Assembly: GCA_009780825.1 (NCBI GenBank) | Contig: WQZH01000006.1 | Coordinates: 62,001-126,000 of the forward strand | Direction of reading: 5' to 3' | Length of the DNA: 64,000 bases | Source of the DNA: Desulfobulbus sp. | Lineage (GTDB): Bacteria; Desulfobacterota; Desulfobulbia; Desulfobulbales; Desulfobulbaceae | Part shown: positions 18,442-27,381 of the stretch, one piece after another | Numbering within the stretch: position 1 is the stretch's first letter | How the letters are laid out: the number at the start of each line of letters is the position of its first letter | Position numbers and translations under genes: made by a program | The notes under the pieces: model-generated | What the model was told of the DNA's origin: nothing | Databases searched by the model: none | What the model saw: only the letters and a program-made list of their open reading frames with translations

Positions 18442-18483
18442 CTGTGATCAAAGGATTTCCACCAGCACCGCCGCCACCGGATG

Positions 18484-19017
18484 TTATCGCTTGGTGACAA
18501 CCACAGCATCGCGATTATCCTTTTCCAAAAGCAGGACATCCACCCGTTCGCGGTCCGCCGGATCAATGACCATGCCGACATAGTCGGGCTGAATCGGCAA
18601 CTCCCGGCCGCCCCGGTCGATCAATACCGCCAGCTGGATCGACAGGGGTCTGCCGTAATCCATGATCGCATCCATGGCGGCGCGGATAGTCCGGCCGGTA
18701 AAAATAACGTCATCAACCAGAACGACCCGCTTATCTTCGAGCAGAAAGCCGATGTCCGACTTCTTGACGATCGGATTTTGCGAGATGAGGCTCCAATCGT
18801 CGCGGTACAGGGTGATATCGAGCGTACCGGCAGGCAGGTCGATCTCTTCCTGCAGTTCGATCCGCTGTTTGATCCGCTGCGCCAGATACACCCCGCCGGT
18901 ATGGATGCCGACAATCGAAAGATTGGCCACACCGTGGTTGCGCTCCACGATCTCCAGGCTGATACGGTCCAGACTCCGCTCGATATCTCTGCCGATCATG
19001 ATGGTTCTTGTGTCCAT
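18484..19017 (-). CDS. pyrR: PyrR bifunctional pyrimidine regulator / uracil phosphoribosyltransferase
   Basis: Type I phosphoribosyltransferase that can form UMP from uracil and PRPP; in several phyla it also binds pyr mRNA. The PRPP loop VVLVDDVIFTGRTIRAA is intact, and the N-terminus GRDIERSLDRISLEIVERN is family-typical. ATG 19017 gives 177 aa, the usual size, with GAGAGGGG just upstream; an in-frame start at 19092 would extend it into purN. The gene overlaps the end of purN by 22 bp, linking pyrimidine and purine functions in one transcript. No attenuator is visible here. Confidence 0.9.
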   Translation of the reverse strand: MDTRTIMIGRDIERSLDRISLEIVERNHGVANLSIVGIHTGGVYLAQRIKQRIELQEEIDLPAGTLDITLYRDDWSLISQNPIVKKSDIGFLLEDKRVVLVDDVIFTGRTIRAAMDAIMDYGRPLSIQLAVLIDRGGRELPIQPDYVGMVIDPADRERVDVLLLEKDNRDAVVVTKR

Positions 19018-19595
19018 TGCCCCTCTCTCTCCCAAAAATAGTTTTCCCCCCTGGCATCCACCAGATTGATTGCCTCGGGGTACGTCTCGCACTCCACCGC
19101 GAACACCCGGGCGGCGATGTCGTCCGGAGTATCGCTGTCATCCAGGCCCACACAGCGTTGCAGCACGATCGGCCCCTGATCGTACAGACCGCTGGCGAAA
19201 TGGACGGTACACCCGCTCACTGTACAACCTCGGGCTTTGACGGCCTCATGGACGTGATGGCCGTAGAACCCTTTTCCGCAAAAGGAAGGAATGAGCGCCG
19301 GATGGATATTGAGGACCGAACGGCGCAGGTGTTCAGGCGGCGCGTAGAGTTTGAGATAGCCGGCCAAGGCAACGAGATCGACCTCGTAATTCGCCATGAC
19401 CTTATTGATCTCGTCGTTGCCGGCGGCGTGAAAAGCGGGATATCCGTACCGCCTGGCCTTTTCCAGTCCCAACACGCCGGCAACGTTGGCGATCACCACC
19501 TGAATCCGGGCGTGCAGGGTCCCGGCCGCTATCCGCTCATGAAAATTATCCAGCGTTCTGCCGCTGCCGGAAAGCAGAACCGCCATCTTACGCAT
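18996..19595 (-). CDS. purN: Phosphoribosylglycinamide formyltransferase PurN
   Basis: Formyl-THF-dependent GAR transformylase, the third step of purine synthesis. It has AVLLSGSGRTLDNF at the N-terminus, the catalytic segment NIHPALIPSF and, downstream, VSGCTVHFASGLYDQGPIVLQ with the catalytic Asp. Length is 199 aa from ATG 19595, which has AGGAG 6 nt upstream; the start at 19655 would lie deep in the upstream gene. It overlaps the IMP cyclohydrolase gene by 8 bp. G-R-T replaces the more common G-S-N in the first loop. Confidence 0.9.
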   Translation of the reverse strand: MRKMAVLLSGSGRTLDNFHERIAAGTLHARIQVVIANVAGVLGLEKARRYGYPAFHAAGNDEINKVMANYEVDLVALAGYLKLYAPPEHLRRSVLNIHPALIPSFCGKGFYGHHVHEAVKARGCTVSGCTVHFASGLYDQGPIVLQRCVGLDDSDTPDDIAARVFAVECETYPEAINLVDARGENYFWEREGQWTQEPS

Positions 19596-20217
19596 GTTCG
19601 GCTCCTGCAAAATAGGGGTTGGCAGCCGGATCGATGTCACGCAGCCATTGGACAATGGCGGCGTCGTAGGCGGCGGTCAACTCGAAAACCTTGCGGGCCA
19701 AACGGAACCGGGTGGCCAAGGTGGTGTTGCCCTGGTCCTGCAATTCGGCTACGACCTGCGCATAGTCGGCCGGATCGACAATCACGGTGACATCCTGGAA
19801 ATTCTTGGCCGATGCCCGCAGCAGGGTCGGGCCGCCGATGTCGATATTCTCGATGGCGTCGACCAAGGTGCAACCGGGCACGGCCACAGCCTCGGCAAAG
19901 GCGTAGAGGTTGACCGCCACGATGTCGATGGGCTTGATGCCGTAGCGCCGGCACTGCTCCTGGTGTTCCGCGTTGTCGCGCTGGTGAAGGATGCCGCCAT
20001 GCACCAAAGGGTGAAGAGTTTTCACCCGCCCGTTCAGCATTTCAGGGAAACCGGTGAACGTCGACACATCCGTCACGGCCAGGCCGCTGGCGCGCAGCTT
20101 TTGAGCCGTGCCGCCCGTGGACAGGATTTCGATCCCCATGGCGACCAAGGCCCGGGCAAATTCCTCGCATTTGGCTTTATTGGTCAGGCTGACCAGGGCC
20201 CGCTCCACTCGTCTCAT
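19588..20217 (-). CDS. Stand-alone IMP cyclohydrolase (PurH N-terminal domain)
   Basis: Matches only the MGS-like cyclohydrolase half of PurH: ALVSLTNKAKCEEFARAL, LSTGGTAQKL, GGRVKTLHP-type NGRVKTLHPLVHGGIL and NIDIGGPTLLRASAKN. It closes FAICAR to IMP. At 209 aa it lacks the AICAR transformylase half (about 300 aa) that normally follows. The next gene is purN and not transformylase, so that step must be encoded elsewhere. The frame is intact and the end is clean, so it is a genuine single-domain enzyme and not a truncation. Confidence 0.88.
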   Translation of the reverse strand: MRRVERALVSLTNKAKCEEFARALVAMGIEILSTGGTAQKLRASGLAVTDVSTFTGFPEMLNGRVKTLHPLVHGGILHQRDNAEHQEQCRRYGIKPIDIVAVNLYAFAEAVAVPGCTLVDAIENIDIGGPTLLRASAKNFQDVTVIVDPADYAQVVAELQDQGNTTLATRFRLARKVFELTAAYDAAIVQWLRDIDPAANPYFAGAEHA

Positions 20218-20235
20218 CTGCGCTCGATTCCCTGC

Positions 20236-20631
20236 TTATTCTTTTTTCAAAAATTGGCGAATCTGCCGCCGCTCGTGCTTATCGGGCCGCCGGTCGGGCT
20301 GCTCGGTGTGCAGTTGCAAGGCCTTGCGTTCAGCCAGCATCTGTTCCCGCTTGACCCGCGATTCCTCGGTTTCTTCGTACAAGGTTCGCGCCACCACCGC
20401 TGGTCCGCGCTGTTCGCTGACCGTCTGAATACACACCGAGGTTTCGAGGAAGCCCTGCCGGATTGTCAACAGGTCGCCCGCGCGCACCATGCGGGCCGGC
20501 TTGACCCTGGCGCCATTGACCGCCACATGACCGGCCCCAACTTCCTTGGCGGCCAGGGACCGGGTTTTGAAGAACCGAGCCGCCCACAGCCATTTATCGA
20601 TCCTCACTTGCTCCATGTCTGCCGCCGACAT
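20236..20631 (-). CDS. S4-domain RNA-binding protein (Hsp15/HslR-like)
   Basis: Small basic protein with an S4 domain at residues about 8-65 (VRIDKWLWAARFFKTRSLAA ... HVAVNGARVKPARMV). A charged, Lys/Arg-rich C-terminal extension follows. E. coli Hsp15 rescues stalled 50S subunits. ATG 20631 (131 aa) is used; ATG 20616 is an alternative because the purine run AAGAAGGG directly abuts the first ATG. It is the first gene of the minus-strand purine/pyrimidine run, divergent from folE2. Confidence 0.85.
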   Translation of the reverse strand: MSAADMEQVRIDKWLWAARFFKTRSLAAKEVGAGHVAVNGARVKPARMVRAGDLLTIRQGFLETSVCIQTVSEQRGPAVVARTLYEETEESRVKREQMLAERKALQLHTEQPDRRPDKHERRQIRQFLKKE

Positions 20632-20780
20632 CCCTTCTTTTTTAATAAAATACCACAGTTGTCTGGATCGATCAAACAAAGAAGCAGGCCCTGGCCGCTG
20701 CCCGGCGCCTCCTTGCGCCGCCCCCGCATGGCCGGCGGGACCAAGGGAGTTGTCGAAACCGTGAAAATGGAGTAAGGGAC

Positions 20781-21563
20781 ATGCTCATTCTCCCCAAAAC
20801 GCTCCCTATGTCCTTGCACACCGTCGGCATCAACCAATTCACCTGCCCTGTCCGCATTCCTGAAAAGGACGGCGGCATGCAACACACCGTAGCCACCATC
20901 GACTTGCAGGCCCGGGTACCCCGGGGCCGGCTCGAATCCTGCGTCAGAACCATGACCGCCCTCCTGGCCCGATTCCTGCCGGATATCCATGCGGGCATCT
21001 TCCCGGAACTGTTGACCGAGGTCTGCCGGCAGCTCCAGGCCACCGAAGCCTGGCTGACCATGCGTTTTCCCTATTTCATCGCCAAAAAGGCGCCGGTGAG
21101 CGGCACCACGAGCCTGATGGAATACCAATGCACCTTTACCGCCACCTCGGCAACCAGCGGAGAACCGTTGCTCACCGTGGTGGTGCCGGTCACCACGCTC
21201 TGCCCCTGCTCCAAGGAGATCAGCGCGGCCGGGGCCCACAACCAGCGGGCCGAGATCACGCTCACTGTCCGTCCGCTGGAGCTGATCTGGCTGGAGGATC
21301 TGATCGCCATGGCCGAGTCCTGCGGCTCTTCCGAGGTGTACGCCCTCCTGAAGCGGCCCGACGAAAAATATGTGACCGAACGGGCATACGCCCGACCGAT
21401 GTTTGTTGAGGACGTGGCCCGCAAGGTTGCCCAAAAGGCCCTGGCCCACGCCGACATTGCCTGGTTTTCGGTGGGGGTCGAGAGTTTCGAGTCCATCCAC
21501 AACCACAATGCCTACGCCCTGGTCGACAGCCGCGACCTCAGAGCAGTCGATTCCAGCGGCTGA
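20781..21563 (+). CDS. folE2: GTP cyclohydrolase IB (FolE2)
   Basis: Catalyses the first step of folate/tetrahydropterin synthesis from GTP. It belongs to the metal-flexible, zinc-independent type. The family landmark VTTLCPCSKEIS (catalytic Cys) is near residue 145, with HNQRAE following and ESFESIHNHNAYA at the C-terminus. Length is 260 aa, normal. AAGGGAC precedes the ATG. It is a single gene, divergent from the S4-domain gene over a 150-bp gap. Confidence 0.93.
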   Translation: MLILPKTLPMSLHTVGINQFTCPVRIPEKDGGMQHTVATIDLQARVPRGRLESCVRTMTALLARFLPDIHAGIFPELLTEVCRQLQATEAWLTMRFPYFIAKKAPVSGTTSLMEYQCTFTATSATSGEPLLTVVVPVTTLCPCSKEISAAGAHNQRAEITLTVRPLELIWLEDLIAMAESCGSSEVYALLKRPDEKYVTERAYARPMFVEDVARKVAQKALAHADIAWFSVGVESFESIHNHNAYALVDSRDLRAVDSSG

Positions 21564-21570
21564 GCGCCCG

Positions 21571-23034
21571 TCAGAGACGTTGCCCCAGCCCTCCCAGGCA
21601 AAGATATTTCAGCTCCAAGTATTCCTCTATCCCGTACTTCGAGCCTTCCCGCCCGATCCCCGATTCTTTGACCCCCCCGAACGGAGCCGCTTCGGAGGAC
21701 ATTCGGCCGGTATTGATGCCGACCATGCCATATTCCAAGGCTTCGGCTATCCGCCAGATCCGGCCGATGTCTCGGCTGTAGAAATAGGCGGCCAAGCCAT
21801 AGGAAGTGTCGTTGGCCAAGGCGACCGCCTCGTTGTCGTCTTTGAACACGAAGAGCGGGGCTACCGGTCCAAAGGTTTCGTCGCGGGCGATCTGCATCTC
21901 GATAGTGGCGCCCTGCAACACCGTGGGTTCGAAAAAAAAGCCGGAGTCGCCCAACCGCCTGCCGCCGCAGGCAATGCGGGCCCCCTTGGCCACGGCATCG
22001 GCGATCTGTTCCTCGACCTTGCAGATGGCATCGAGATCGATCAATGGCCCCTGCTGCACCTCTGCCTCAAAGCCATTGCCGACCTTGAGCGCGCGCACCG
22101 CTTCCACCAGCTTGGCGGTAAACTGTTCGTACACCTTCTCTTGAATGAGAAAACGGTTGGCGCAGACACAAGTCTGCCCGGAGTTGCGATACTTGGATGC
22201 CACGGCTCCACGCACCGCCGCATCGAGATCGGCATCGTCAAACACGATAAAGGGGGCGTGCCCGCCCAGTTCGAGGGAAACCTTTTTCACGGTGGCGGCA
22301 CAATCCCGCATCAGCAGTTTGCCCACGGCGGTCGATCCGGTAAAGCTCAATTTGCGGACCAGGGGATTGGCGGTCATCTCGGCGCCGATTGCGGCCGCTG
22401 GACCGGTCACCACGTTGAAAACACCCGGAGGGATGCCAGCCTCATCGGCCAGCGCGGCCATGGCCAGGGCGGACAAGGGGGTCTGGCTCGCCGGCTTGAC
22501 CACCACCGGGCAACCGGCCGCCAAGGCGGGGGCCGCTTTGCGGGCAATCATGGATGAGGGGAAATTCCAGGGGGTGATGGCGGCGCAGACGCCCACCGGT
22601 TCCTTGAGAACGATGATCCGCTTTTCCTGCTGCCCCATGGGGATGGTGTCGCCGTACACCCGCTTGCCCTCCTCGGCATACCATTCGATATATCCAGCGC
22701 CGTACAGGATTTCTTCTTGGGCATCGATCAAGGGTTTGCCCTGCTCCATGGTCATAATGACGGCCAGATCCCGGTGATGGGCGATGAGCAACTCATACCA
22801 GCGGCGCAGCAGAAAAGCCCGTTGTTTGGCGGTCAAGGCTCGCCAGGCTGGCCAGGCGCGGTGGGCAGCCTCGATGGCGGCACCGGTTTCCTTGCTCCCC
22901 AACGCCGGCACCGTGCCAACGGTCGCACCGGTCGCCGGATCGGAAACGACAATCCGGTCGTCCCGGTCGCCGCCGACCCATTTGCCGTTGACGTAACACT
23001 GAGAGCGCAACAGCTCCTTTCGACCGAGTTCCAT
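21571..23034 (-). CDS. NAD(P)-dependent succinate-semialdehyde dehydrogenase
   Basis: Aldehyde dehydrogenase of the GabD subgroup, 487 aa. Key parts are [42 protein letters not shown], the catalytic Glu in [10 protein letters not shown], the catalytic Cys in [11 protein letters not shown] and the C-terminal [13 protein letters not shown]. It oxidises succinate semialdehyde to succinate, linking GABA or 4-hydroxybutyrate degradation to central metabolism. ATG 23034 is chosen because GGGGGAGGA directly precedes it; the longer frame to 23109 adds non-homologous residues. Convergent with folE2, 7 bp apart. Confidence 0.88.
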   Translation of the reverse strand: MELGRKELLRSQCYVNGKWVGGDRDDRIVVSDPATGATVGTVPALGSKETGAAIEAAHRAWPAWRALTAKQRAFLLRRWYELLIAHHRDLAVIMTMEQGKPLIDAQEEILYGAGYIEWYAEEGKRVYGDTIPMGQQEKRIIVLKEPVGVCAAITPWNFPSSMIARKAAPALAAGCPVVVKPASQTPLSALAMAALADEAGIPPGVFNVVTGPAAAIGAEMTANPLVRKLSFTGSTAVGKLLMRDCAATVKKVSLELGGHAPFIVFDDADLDAAVRGAVASKYRNSGQTCVCANRFLIQEKVYEQFTAKLVEAVRALKVGNGFEAEVQQGPLIDLDAICKVEEQIADAVAKGARIACGGRRLGDSGFFFEPTVLQGATIEMQIARDETFGPVAPLFVFKDDNEAVALANDTSYGLAAYFYSRDIGRIWRIAEALEYGMVGINTGRMSSEAAPFGGVKESGIGREGSKYGIEEYLELKYLCLGGLGQRL

Positions 23035-23224
23035 TCCTCCCCCGTACAATAACAGCAAACAGGCAGCACGTCGGCAAGAGAGCATTGCTGCCTGTCCATG
23101 TGAAAACAATATGCAATCCCCCGGCCATGTGCTACTCTACCAGGAAGCGGTCCCTACCATACACCGGGCTGCCGTTTTTTTCATCCACGATCATAGGCTC
23201 AACAAAAGGCTGAAACTGAAACTT

Positions 23225-23662
23225 ATGACCGCTGAACGACGAATATACGAACGAGTCCCCGATTTTCTGCCCCTTGAAATCCGCGTGGTGCATGCACCGG
23301 ATGGCCAGGAACTCGCCGGCCCGTTTTCCGGAAGGATCATCGACATTTCGTCCCACGGGGCCTGCCTGCTCATGACCCAGGTCATGAGCCATGCCTTTCA
23401 CGTCTTCTACTCTACCCGCGACACCGCAGGCGCCGTACTCCAGCTCATCATCGACCAACCGCCGGATATCGGCCATCATATCCTGACCGCCCGTCCCGTA
23501 TGGCTGAACGCTTTCCAACAGGATACAATCAGGGCGTTCAAGATGGGGGTGGAATGTATCGAGCCCCCGGGAGATGGGAAGATGCAGGCATTGCTGGTAG
23601 CCCTGCGCAAGGATCAGGAAGTGCGGGCCGCATGGTGGCGGGGCCACAGCCAGCGGACCTGA
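23225..23662 (+). CDS. PilZ-domain protein
   Basis: Small cytoplasmic protein (145 aa from ATG 23225). It has an Arg-rich switch at the start (AERRIYERV) and DISSHGACLLM, which together fit the RxxxR and D/NxSxxG signature of PilZ domains binding cyclic di-GMP. The ATG at 23111 would add 38 residues not typical of the family. It may be an adaptor for motility or polysaccharide output. The c-di-GMP-type N-terminal domain of the PilB-like ATPase at 785-3031 is a possible functional relative, but that is inference. Confidence 0.75.
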   Translation: MTAERRIYERVPDFLPLEIRVVHAPDGQELAGPFSGRIIDISSHGACLLMTQVMSHAFHVFYSTRDTAGAVLQLIIDQPPDIGHHILTARPVWLNAFQQDTIRAFKMGVECIEPPGDGKMQALLVALRKDQEVRAAWWRGHSQRT

Positions 23663-23797
23663 GCGCACGAAACTGTTGGCCCTCTCACAGCGCATAGTGG
23701 CGAAATAGAGATCTGAAAAAGACAGGATAGCCCCCCCTATAACAAGGCTTTTTCCTGCCTGTTTATTTTCTCGGGAGTAGGGTATACTTTCTTCTTC

Positions 23798-25159
23798 ATG
23801 CCTCCACGCACTCCGCGCCACAGTCCGCTCGCTGAACGGATGCGCCCCAAACGTCTGGATGATTTTGTCGGCCAACAGCATTTGGTCGGCGAAGGGAAAT
23901 TTCTCCGTCAACTGATCGAAGGGGGCACCATTCCTTCTCTGGTCTTCTGGGGACCGCCCGGTTCCGGAAAGACCACCTTGGCCACCATCCTCGCTCAGGC
24001 GGTTTCCGCCCATTTTGTCTTCTTTTCCGCCGTAATCTCCGGGGTCAAGGAAATCAGGCAGATCGTCGAACAAGCCAAGATCCTCCAGGAGCAGAGCACA
24101 CAGCCCACCATCTTGTTTGTCGACGAGATTCACCGGTTCAACAAAAGCCAGCAGGATGCCTTCCTGCCCCATGTGGAAAGCGGCCTCTTGACCCTGATCG
24201 GGGCAACCACCGAGAATCCGTCTTTTGAAATCACCGCCCCTCTGCTCTCCCGTTGCCAGGTTCTGCTGCTTGCGCCTTTGCGGCCTGCGGATATCGCGCA
24301 CGTTATCCGCAGGGCCTTGACCGACGACACCGACGGGTTGGGCCGAGAGCACTTGATCATTGAAGAGGAACCCTTGCGACTGCTCGCGGAAGCGGCGGAT
24401 GGTGACTGCCGCCGGGCCTTGAACTACCTGGAGACTGCCGTCTACCTTGTCTTGGACGCATGCCGGGATACGGCTAGCGGGGAGCAACAACGGATCATCA
24501 CCACCGCCTGCGTCCGTGAGACCCTGCAACAAAAAACCCTGCGCTACGATGCCGACGGCGAAGAGCATTACAACCTCATCTCCGCCCTGCATAAAAGTCT
24601 GCGGGACAGCGACCCAGACGCCGCGATGTACTGGCTGGCGCGGATGCTGGCCGGCGGCGAAGACCCCATATATCTTGCCCGGCGGATGATCCGCTTTGCC
24701 TCCGAGGATATCGGCAATGCCGACCCTCATGCCCTTGCGGTCGCCCTCAACTGCCGGGATGCCTATCACATGCTCGGATCGCCGGAAGGTGACCTGGCCT
24801 TGATCCAGGCCGCCGCCTATCTGGCCACCGCCCCGAAAAGCAATGCCCTGTACGCCGGTTTTGCGAAAGTCCGCGCCGACATCCAGCGCACCGGCTCTCT
24901 CCCGGTCCCCCTTCACCTGCGCAATGCCCCGACCAAACTGATGCGGGAATTCGGATATGGACAGGGATATCAGTACGCCCACGATGATCGCGACGCGCTC
25001 GTTGCCCAAAAACACTTGCCGCCGGAGCTGACAGGCGCCATCTACTACGAACCGACCAATCGCGGCTATGAGGCGGTGATCAAGGATCGGCTCACCAAAT
25101 GGAAACAAATCCTCAAACAACGGGCCCAGCACCATGCGCACAAAAAAAACACGGAATAG
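23798..25159 (+). CDS. rarA: Replication-associated recombination AAA+ ATPase RarA
   Basis: Clamp-loader-like AAA+ protein acting at stalled replication forks. It has PLAERMRPKRLDDFVGQQHLVG, Walker A GPPGSGKTT near residue 52, Walker B ILFVDEIHRFNK and sensor 1 LIGATTENPSFEI. The C-terminal part has FASEDIGNADP and LRNAPTKLMREFGYG, characteristic of RarA/WRNIP1. Length is 453 aa, normal. The 3' end overlaps the start of the probable selenoprotein gene by 26 bp, so the two are likely cotranscribed. A 695-codon open frame on the opposite strand is a shadow. Confidence 0.93.
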   Translation: MPPRTPRHSPLAERMRPKRLDDFVGQQHLVGEGKFLRQLIEGGTIPSLVFWGPPGSGKTTLATILAQAVSAHFVFFSAVISGVKEIRQIVEQAKILQEQSTQPTILFVDEIHRFNKSQQDAFLPHVESGLLTLIGATTENPSFEITAPLLSRCQVLLLAPLRPADIAHVIRRALTDDTDGLGREHLIIEEEPLRLLAEAADGDCRRALNYLETAVYLVLDACRDTASGEQQRIITTACVRETLQQKTLRYDADGEEHYNLISALHKSLRDSDPDAAMYWLARMLAGGEDPIYLARRMIRFASEDIGNADPHALAVALNCRDAYHMLGSPEGDLALIQAAAYLATAPKSNALYAGFAKVRADIQRTGSLPVPLHLRNAPTKLMREFGYGQGYQYAHDDRDALVAQKHLPPELTGAIYYEPTNRGYEAVIKDRLTKWKQILKQRAQHHAHKKNTE

Positions 25160-26141
25160 ACCGACCATCTTGCTTCTGCTCTTGCCGCTGCTGGTCCTGC
25201 TCACCGCATCCGGTGTCAAGGCCGCCTCGTTCCGCCTAATCTACGGCAACGACAATCTCGGCGAACTCGACGGCTGCGGCTGACGCGACAGCAAACTGGG
25301 CGGTCTGTCCAGAAAGGCCTTTTTGGTCAGGGAACAGAGCAACGATCCCCGGCGGCCGGCACTGGTCGTCACCGGAGGCAATCTGCTGTTCGAGCGGGAG
25401 CAGTTAACGCCCAGCAGCGCAGGAGCGGCAAAAATAGCCGCCAATGGCGTCCTGCAGGCCATCCAGAAAATGGGCGCCACCTTTGCCGGTGTCGGTGTCC
25501 GCGACCTGGCCGCGGGTAGCGCCTTCCTCAAGGCATCCCACCAACCGCCGACTTTCAGTTGGATTTCCCTCAATCTCGTTGATCCCACGACGCGCAAGCC
25601 ACTGTTCGCTCCCATGATCCGATGTCAGGTCGGCGCCATCAGAATCGCTGTCCTGGCGCTGACCGATCATACCGCTCTGGCCAATGATTCCCGGGAATTC
25701 CAGGCCGTGGATTGGCGCACCGCCTTACCCCCAGTCCTGGTCAAGGCGGAACAAGAGGCTGACTTCATCCTGTTGCTGTCGAACTACCCCTACAGTGAAA
25801 ACCTCAAGATAGCCTGGGCACACGGTTCGATCGGCCTGATTCTCCAAACAGGCCACGTCACCGGCAACATGCAGCCCATCCCGGTCAACAGGTCATTGCT
25901 TGCCCAAACCGACATCCGGGGCAAATACGTGGGGATTCTCGATATCGACTGGCAGGGCCGCAACGCATGGAGCGAGGTCGGGCAGCCATTGCAGGGCAAG
26001 GAAAAGAAACAGCCGGTTTCCACCTACGCCAACCGGTTCGTTGCCCTCCATCAATCCCTGCCTGCTGCCCCGGAAATCGAAGCGCTGGTTCAGCAGACCC
26101 AGCGGCAAATCGAGCGGCTGCAGCAGCCTCGGACCCCGTGA
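25134..26141 (+). CDS. Secreted UshA-like protein with in-frame UGA, probable selenoprotein (CxU)
   Basis: One reading frame runs from ATG 25134 to 26141 with a single TGA at 25281-25283 (codon 50). Residues 1-31 are a signal peptide ending VKA. Around the TGA the protein reads GELDGCG-U-RDSKLGGLSRKA, so Sec would form a Cys-x-Sec pair with Cys48. A hairpin begins 4 nt after the TGA: GACAG 25287-25291 pairs with CTGTC 25305-25309, with an inner AC/GT pair and a G-rich loop, SECIS-like. The remaining 285 residues are undamaged and resemble a metallophosphatase (UshA) fold that lacks the usual DxH, GD and GNHE ligands. Full length would be 335 aa. The alternative is a pseudogene with one nonsense mutation. 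Confidence 0.75.
25287..25309 (+). promoter_or_regulatory. SECIS-like hairpin after the in-frame UGA
   Basis: Five-base-pair stem GACAG/CTGTC (25287-25291 with 25305-25309), a CAA bulge, then A-T and C-G pairs closing a TGGGCG loop. It lies within the 40 nt downstream of UGA where bacterial SelB-binding hairpins sit. Folding was by eye only. Confidence 0.5.
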
Positions 26142-26171
26142 CGGCTTGACCATCCTGAAGAACAAAAAAGA

Positions 26172-26200
26172 AAAAGGCTGCCCGGTGCGGGCAGCCTTTT
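26172..26200. terminator. Bidirectional intrinsic terminator
   Basis: AAAAGGCTGCCC pairs with GGGCAGCCTTTT around a 5-nt loop, with A-rich and T-rich flanks. It lies between the convergent selenoprotein-like gene and the pyrophosphatase gene and can serve both. Confidence 0.85.
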
Positions 26201-26228
26201 GTGTTATGCTTGAAAACGCGGTGGCGAG

Positions 26229-27149
26229 TTAGCAGCCAAACGCCTTTTGCAGGTTGGGGATGGTCTGCTTCTTGCGGCTCATCATGCCGTCAATCCACAT
26301 GGAGTTGCCGGACAATTTCGCGCCAAAGGCGCCTTCGATCAAAGCCGGGTCGTCGGAGAGAACCATCAGATCGGTGCCTTCCTTGACCACGTCGGTGAGC
26401 ATCAGCAATACCGAGTGGCGCTCGCCGCCCTTCTGCTCTTTCATCGCGTTGTACAGAGCTTCACGCATGTCGGCTACCTGATCCAGGGTGGCAAGTTCGA
26501 GCTGACCAACGCCGACCTTCTTGCCCTTCATGTCGAAATCTTTGTAATCACGATGGAGCAGATCCATGGCGGGAACGCCGGCTACGGCGCTCTTGGCCTT
26601 GAGCATTTCCATGAACAGGCCTTCGGTATCGCTGACCCCGGAGATGGCGGAAAGTTCTTTCACAGCCTTTTTGTCGGCATCGGTGCATGTCGGGGACTTG
26701 AAGTTGACCGTATCGCTCAAGATAGCAGCCAGCATCAAACCGGCAACCTTGGGCTGCACGGCTACCCCTTCCATATCATAGAGGATCTTGAGCACTGTTC
26801 CGGTGCAGCCGACCGGCAGGTTGCAGAAGAAAATCGGCTGGTTGGTGGTGACATCGCCGATCTTGTGATGATCGACCACGGCCACAACCTCGCCAGCGCT
26901 GAGATTGTCCGGGGCTTGGGTCAAATCACTGTGGTCAACCAAGGCGATCTTTTTGCCGGTGGCATCGGTCAGAAGCGCAGGGGTAGCAAAACCGAACTGT
27001 TTGAGCACCATCTCGGATTCGGGGTTCAGCTTGCCCGATACGGCGGGAACATAATCTTGACCTTTGGCCTTCATCAACTCGGCATAGGCAATGGCAGAGG
27101 TGACAGAATCGGTATCCGGACTTTTGTGGCCTACAACATAAACAGACAT
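26229..27149 (-). CDS. ppaC: Manganese-dependent inorganic pyrophosphatase (family II)
   Basis: Hydrolyses pyrophosphate to drive biosynthesis. It has the DHH-family N-terminus VYVVGHKSPDTDSVTSAIAYA, the metal site VVDHHKIGD, AAILSDTVNFKSP and a C-terminal DHHA2 domain with SRKKQTIP. Length is 306 aa, normal, and no CBS domains are inserted, so no nucleotide regulation is expected. GGGAGGGA lies upstream of the ATG. It is transcribed from its own promoter (see 27251-27279) and ends at the shared terminator. Confidence 0.93.
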   Translation of the reverse strand: MSVYVVGHKSPDTDSVTSAIAYAELMKAKGQDYVPAVSGKLNPESEMVLKQFGFATPALLTDATGKKIALVDHSDLTQAPDNLSAGEVVAVVDHHKIGDVTTNQPIFFCNLPVGCTGTVLKILYDMEGVAVQPKVAGLMLAAILSDTVNFKSPTCTDADKKAVKELSAISGVSDTEGLFMEMLKAKSAVAGVPAMDLLHRDYKDFDMKGKKVGVGQLELATLDQVADMREALYNAMKEQKGGERHSVLLMLTDVVKEGTDLMVLSDDPALIEGAFGAKLSGNSMWIDGMMSRKKQTIPNLQKAFGC

Positions 27150-27250
27150 AGCGTAATCCCTCCCAGAACTTGTTCAATGACACATAACAAATATGTGCGC
27201 TTCTCTTTTCCCCCGGACCACCTACGGGCCGGAAACAATAAAATTGAACG

Positions 27251-27279
27251 ATATTATAATGTTCGCTGATATGCGTCAA
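27251..27279 (-). promoter_or_regulatory. Promoter of ppaC
   Basis: On the minus strand TTGACG (27279-27274) is followed after 17 bp by TAATAT (27256-27251), or after 15 bp by TATAAT (27258-27253). This lies about 105 bp upstream of the ppaC start codon. Confidence 0.55.
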
Positions 27280-27283
27280 GCAG

Positions 27284-27300
27284 AAAAAGGGGAAACCCCT
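27284..27300 (-). terminator. Intrinsic terminator of the BI-1 gene
   Basis: Minus-strand AGGGG-TTT-CCCCT followed by TTTTCTG, about 80 bp downstream of the Bax-inhibitor-1-like stop codon. The stem is short but GC-rich with a T-run. Confidence 0.5.
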
Positions 27301-27381
27301 GCCACGCCCGACAATTCAGCAGAAACAACAAAATAAGGGCGACCGGTCCCTTGGGACGCAACGGGCAGAAAGGCGGAACAA

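Noticed and set aside
23132..25219. A 695-codon open frame on the minus strand
   Set aside because: It is the antisense of rarA and the PilZ gene. It has no ribosome site and no family motif, while the plus strand encodes conserved proteins with all catalytic motifs.
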